From positions 1 to 56,638 of the forward strand of contig CAYQAJ010000002.1 in assembly GCA_964415245.1 (NCBI GenBank): a stretch of 56,638 nt of DNA. Direction: 5' to 3'. Source of the stretch: CAYQAJ01 sp964415245. GTDB lineage: Bacteria; Planctomycetota; Planctomycetia; Pirellulales; Pirellulaceae. Below, one piece after another: positions 53,445 to 56,638 of this stretch. Made by a program: the position numbers and the translations under genes. Under the pieces are notes generated by a model that worked only from the letters and a program-made list of their open reading frames with translations, made no database searches and was not told where the DNA came from. The number at the start of each line of letters is the position of its first letter. Within the stretch, counting starts at the first letter, position 1.

Positions 53445-54428
53445 TTATGCTGCGGCGGCGGCAGGCGGATCGTCGATGCCGGGCAGGAGGAGTTGTTTGG
53501 GCGGGTGGATGCGCTGGAAGTAACGCTCGCGGTAGCTTTCGGCCAGGTCGACGATCACTTCCAGGATCAACAGATCGGCGCGGTTTATTACGTGCCGCGA
53601 GCTGCGGTTGCCCAGGCCGCGAATCATCTCCTCCAGCACGTGCAGGTGGAGCTGCATGGCTTGGCGGGCGGTCACGCCGGCCGAGGCCAGCATGTCGGCC
53701 AGCCGGCCCATCTCGCCGCTGAGGTTGCCGGAGCCCATGATGACGTGGGTTCGCAGCAGCTCGCGATAATGCTCGACGAGCTTGCCGGGCAGATCGTTGG
53801 GGGCGGCCATGGGTGATTCGCCGCCGACCAGTTCGCCATCGTCGTCGACCTCGCTACGGCGAAGCTGCTCGAGTTGCTCGATCAGGCCGCGCTGCTGCAC
53901 GAGCAGCCGGTTGGCCTCGTCGTGCTCGAGTTGCAATCGATGCCGCTGTTCCTGCTGGAGGCGCTTCACGTCGGCCATCAGGCGGCGGCGCTCAATGGCG
54001 CGGGCGATTTCCCAGATGAGCGTGCGGGTGGTGGTGGAGTTTACGCACACGTAGGCGTCGCCTCCCGCCTCGTAGCACAGGGCCGACATCTCCTGCTCGC
54101 TCTGGGCGCCCAGGACGACGATCGGCTGCTGCTCGTGGCTGCCGGCGCGAATGGCTTCCAACAGATCGAGGGCGTCGAGCGATTCGCCTTCGTGGCTGAT
54201 GAGCACGGCGTCGAACACGTCGTCGCGGAGTCGGGCCAGGCCGCTGGTGAGGCCGATCGCTTCGTCGAGTTGCACATTGACGGCGCTGTCGGCGGCAAAC
54301 GCCTCGGCCAGCCAGCTACCGGTGCGGTGCAGGCCGGTAATGAACAGCACTCGCATGTGGGGCGGCAACTCGCCCCAGGGGGCGGCGGGCAAGCGTTTCT
54401 TCTTGCCGTCTTTGGTGGCCGGGGCCAT
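53445..54428 (-). CDS. Pseudo-receiver protein with coiled coil
   Basis: 327 residues. Residues about 24-145 have a receiver-type alternation ('MRVLFITGLHRTGSWLAEAF', 'FDAVLISHEGESLDALDLLE', 'IVVLGAQSEQEMSALCYEAG'), but the phosphoacceptor Asp (beta-3) is replaced by Ser/His and the usual Lys of beta-5 by Val/Asn. A coiled coil (about 148-195, 'RRLMADVKRLQQEQRHRLQL') and an alpha-helical C-terminal part end in a run of five alanines. It is probably a phosphorylation-independent signalling protein. Confidence 0.75.
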   Translation of the reverse strand: MAPATKDGKKKRLPAAPWGELPPHMRVLFITGLHRTGSWLAEAFAADSAVNVQLDEAIGLTSGLARLRDDVFDAVLISHEGESLDALDLLEAIRAGSHEQQPIVVLGAQSEQEMSALCYEAGGDAYVCVNSTTTRTLIWEIARAIERRRLMADVKRLQQEQRHRLQLEHDEANRLLVQQRGLIEQLEQLRRSEVDDDGELVGGESPMAAPNDLPGKLVEHYRELLRTHVIMGSGNLSGEMGRLADMLASAGVTARQAMQLHLHVLEEMIRGLGNRSSRHVINRADLLILEVIVDLAESYRERYFQRIHPPKQLLLPGIDDPPAAAAA

Positions 54429-55186
54429 GACGTGCGTCCTGATGGCGGCGGCGCTTCAGGCGGGTGCTAGCAAACCCGGAGCGCTCGCCGCGAGAGAAAA
54501 TGGCCGCTACTTGTAGCCAAGTGCTGGCAGCCGGTCAACGCCAAAGCGGCTGCGATTGCCGCGAGATTTGCGAGGTTTTTTCGCTTAGCGCACTCGTTGG
54601 TTCAGCCAACGGAATCGGCCGCGATTGGGGATTGCGAGTTGGGGGTTGGGGATTGGTGGTTGTGGGTTGGGGGTTGCTGGCGGTCCGTGTTAGTCCGTGT
54701 TCGCCCGTGTTCGCCCGTGTTCGATGGGGGGGAGCGCCCGACGGAGCGCGAAACCGCAAGCGACATGGCTCGTTTGGGGACGTTCCAAAGCGGGGTGGAC
54801 GGCGTTAAGGGCTCCGAATGGAGGGTTTGCAGCGGCGAGGAGGGTCTTACGTCCCTTGTTGGGTAACGCGCAGAGTGTTAGTCTTGCATGTGGAAGCCGG
54901 GACGGTCATGCGGTTTGCGCCCGCGCCGATGCCAGTAGCAAACCGGCGCAATTTGGTGGTCGCGTAGCAATTGCCGGAACGATGATAAGTAAGGTCGGTC
55001 GACGCAGCGGCGCATAATTCAGTGGAACCGCCGGCTGCGACCTGACCCTGCATCTGTGGCAGCCCCGACGGTTGGATTGACGCTTCGTGTAAGCACGCCA
55101 GCTTAAAGAGCGGTAAATCGGATACGCGGGGCTCGTTCGGGTCGACCCGCTCGGCTTCCGTCTGAGGCTCAATAAGGCGCCCGACG
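54429..55186. other. 758-nt divergent gap with G-rich and CCGTGTT repeats
   Basis: No gene supported. 54624-54679 is a G-rich run (GGGGGTTGGGGATTGGTGG and neighbours) with at least five G tracts, able to form a quadruplex. 54683-54722 repeats GTCCGTGTTCGCCCGTGTTC about four times. The remainder (54730-55180) shows nothing I can name; GCGCCGGTTTG-type palindromic pieces occur. Confidence 0.6.
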
Positions 55187-55651
55187 GTGGACTTTCAACT
55201 TCACCTGAACAGCGAGAAGGTCGCACAAGCCCACCCACTGCAGCCGCAGTGCGTGGAGCCGACGACGACGGTCCGCGAAGTGTTCCGCCTGCTGAAGGAG
55301 GAACTTTCGGGGAGCGTGCTTGTTTGCCGCGACGGCGTGCTCGAGGGCATCTTCACCGAGCGCGACGCACTCAAGCTCATGGCGCGCGGCGCCGATCTCG
55401 ACGTGCCCGTCGAACAGGTGATGATTCGCGGGCCCGTCACGCTCAGCCCCAACGACACCGTGGGCCGGGCCATCGCCAAGATGTCCTTCGGCGGTTATCG
55501 CCGTCTGCCGATCGTCGATGCCGAGGGGCATCCCGTGGGCATGCTCAAAGTGTCGGGGATCCTGCATTACCTGGTCGAGCATTTCCCCAACGTTGTGTAC
55601 ACGCTTCCGCCCAAGCCGCACCACGTGACGCAAGAGCGAGAAGGTGCCTAA
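55187..55651 (+). CDS. CBS-domain protein
   Basis: 154 residues with a GTG start at 55187. Two CBS motifs: first 'PQCVEPTTTVREVFRLLKEE ... GIFTERDALKLMARG', second 'IRGPVTLSPNDTVGRAIAKM ... RRLPIVDAEGHPVGMLKVSG'. A small cytoplasmic Bateman module that binds adenine nucleotides. The gene after it is an oxoacid oxidoreductase subunit 94 nt away on the same strand, so it might regulate that enzyme. Confidence 0.92.
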   Translation: MDFQLHLNSEKVAQAHPLQPQCVEPTTTVREVFRLLKEELSGSVLVCRDGVLEGIFTERDALKLMARGADLDVPVEQVMIRGPVTLSPNDTVGRAIAKMSFGGYRRLPIVDAEGHPVGMLKVSGILHYLVEHFPNVVYTLPPKPHHVTQEREGA

Positions 55652-55745
55652 GCTACCTCCTGATTCTCCGTTGTCTCCCACCCCCTACGGTCAGATAATT
55701 GCACTGGTCTGGCCCCACACCAGCTTGATTCACACGAGTTGATCC

Positions 55746-56638
55746 ATGTCGACCACTGCCCAAGGGCAACCTAAATCATCCAAACAAGTCATCGTCCTGG
55801 AAGGAGCGATTGTTCGGCTGGCCGGCGACTCAGGCGACGGGATGCAGCTTGCCGGAACGCAGTTGACCGGCACCTCGGCGCTGGTGGGCAACGACGTAGC
55901 CACTTTTCCCGATTTTCCCGCCGAAATTCGCGCGCCGCGGGGAACGCTCGCCGGCGTCAGCGGCTTTCAGGTTCACTTCTCCTCGCAGGAGATTTACACG
56001 CCCGGCGACCAGCTCGACGCGCTGGTGGCCATGAACCCGGCGGCACTGAAGACCAATCTCGGCGACCTGGAAGACGGCGGCATCCTGATCGTCAACGAAG
56101 ACGAGTTTGAGAGCAAAGACCTCAAGCTCGCCGGCTACGAAGAAAACCCGCTCGAAGACCATGGCCTCGACGGCTACCAGCTCTTTCGCGTCCCGCTCAC
56201 GCGGATCACCCGTGAATCGGTCGACGGGCTCGGCCTGAGCCAGAAAGAGGCCGACCGCTGCCGCAACTTCTTCGCCATGGGGCTGTTGTACTGGCTCTAC
56301 GGCCGCAAGCCCGATCTCACGCTGCGGTTTATCGAAAGCAAGTTTGGCAGCAAGCCCGACATCGCCGAGGCGAACCGGCGGGCCTTAAAGGCCGGCTGGA
56401 ATTACGGCGAGACGACCGACTCTTTCGCCAGCAGCTACCGCGTCGAACCGGCCAAGCTCGACCCGGGCACGTACCGCAACATCATGGGCAACCAGGCGCT
56501 GGCCTGGGGGTTTATGGCGGCCGCGCGGCTCAGCGGCAAGGAGTTGTTTTACGGGTCGTATCCCATTACTCCGGCCAGCGACATCCTGCACGAGCTGAGC
56601 AAGTTCAAGCATTTCGGCGTGCGCACCTTCCAGGCCGA
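55746..56638 (+). CDS. korA: 2-oxoacid:acceptor oxidoreductase alpha subunit (partial)
   Basis: 297 complete codons from the ATG at 55746; the 3' end is outside the window. N-terminal gamma-type domain ('VRLAGDSGDGMQLAGTQLTG', 'FPDFPAEIRAPRGTLAGVSG', 'ALVAMNPAALKTNLGDLEDG') followed by the start of the pyrimidine-binding domain ('NIMGNQALAWGFMAAARLSG', 'ELFYGSYPITPASDILHELS'), the layout of KorA-like subunits. It oxidises a 2-oxoacid (probably 2-oxoglutarate) with CoA and ferredoxin. The CBS protein precedes it. Confidence 0.95.
   Translation, partial: MSTTAQGQPKSSKQVIVLEGAIVRLAGDSGDGMQLAGTQLTGTSALVGNDVATFPDFPAEIRAPRGTLAGVSGFQVHFSSQEIYTPGDQLDALVAMNPAALKTNLGDLEDGGILIVNEDEFESKDLKLAGYEENPLEDHGLDGYQLFRVPLTRITRESVDGLGLSQKEADRCRNFFAMGLLYWLYGRKPDLTLRFIESKFGSKPDIAEANRRALKAGWNYGETTDSFASSYRVEPAKLDPGTYRNIMGNQALAWGFMAAARLSGKELFYGSYPITPASDILHELSKFKHFGVRTFQA

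Noticed and set aside
54730..55180. Structured RNA (for example a riboswitch) upstream of the CBS gene
   Set aside because: I see scattered self-complementary pieces but no known motif or convincing pairing scheme.

Overview
The window looks like a high-GC chromosomal contig from a planctomycete, probably Pirellulales. The evidence is the set of planctomycete-typical families: DUF1549/DUF1553 proteins with cytochrome motifs, Tat-exported DUF1501 proteins, a cytochrome-WD40 protein, a DUF6677-like membrane protein, an ECF sigma factor beside a membrane anti-sigma-like protein, and a PhoPQ-related hydrolase. A 100-N block at 24877-24976 shows that it is a scaffolded draft assembly. I found no tRNA, rRNA, CRISPR array, prophage, integrase or transposase.

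Layout. 1-13 kb, mostly minus strand: a zinc-finger/alpha-2-macroglobulin protein (cut by the window start), its ECF sigma factor, an ABC permease and ATPase, a large DUF1549/DUF1553 cytochrome protein, a cytochrome-WD40 protein and a small secreted PA-IL-like protein. 11.6-17.5 kb, minus strand: TrkH, TrkA and a 2Fe-2S ferredoxin (the last two overlap by ATGA), two membrane proteins and a Tat-exported phosphoesterase. 17.7-28.4 kb, plus strand: an envelope and proteolysis block with an outer-membrane-like protein, a DUF502 protein, a thioredoxin-trypsin fusion, a degenerate GGDEF protein, a tiny ORF, a second trypsin-like protease (interrupted by the N block), LemA and an M48 protease. 28.4-37.2 kb: SDR, tandem-parvulin foldase, GDPD, ACP-AOS fusion, PqaA-like hydrolase and CAP-domain protein. 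37.4-44 kb: a DUF1501/DUF1549 pair, a membrane Fe-S protein and an M23 peptidase, flanked by an intact UDP-xylose synthase gene and by a second, orphan copy of such a gene's 3' end. 44-56.6 kb: DUF1501, a DapA-family enzyme, a minus-strand run RtcA / DUF523-DUF1722 / SDR-DUF2867-TspO / class II photolyase, a hypothetical protein, a pseudo-receiver protein, a CBS protein and the start of a 2-oxoacid:acceptor oxidoreductase alpha subunit.

How the genes work together. Much of the content serves the envelope (surface sensing, secreted proteolysis, folding, potassium uptake). The RtcA-to-photolyase run reads as a nucleic-acid damage or light-stress operon. The strongest unexplained signal is non-coding. 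At least seven families of short-period quasi-repeats sit between genes, and many begin within about 0-25 nt of a stop codon. In one case the repeat supplies the last codons and the stop of the sigma factor gene.
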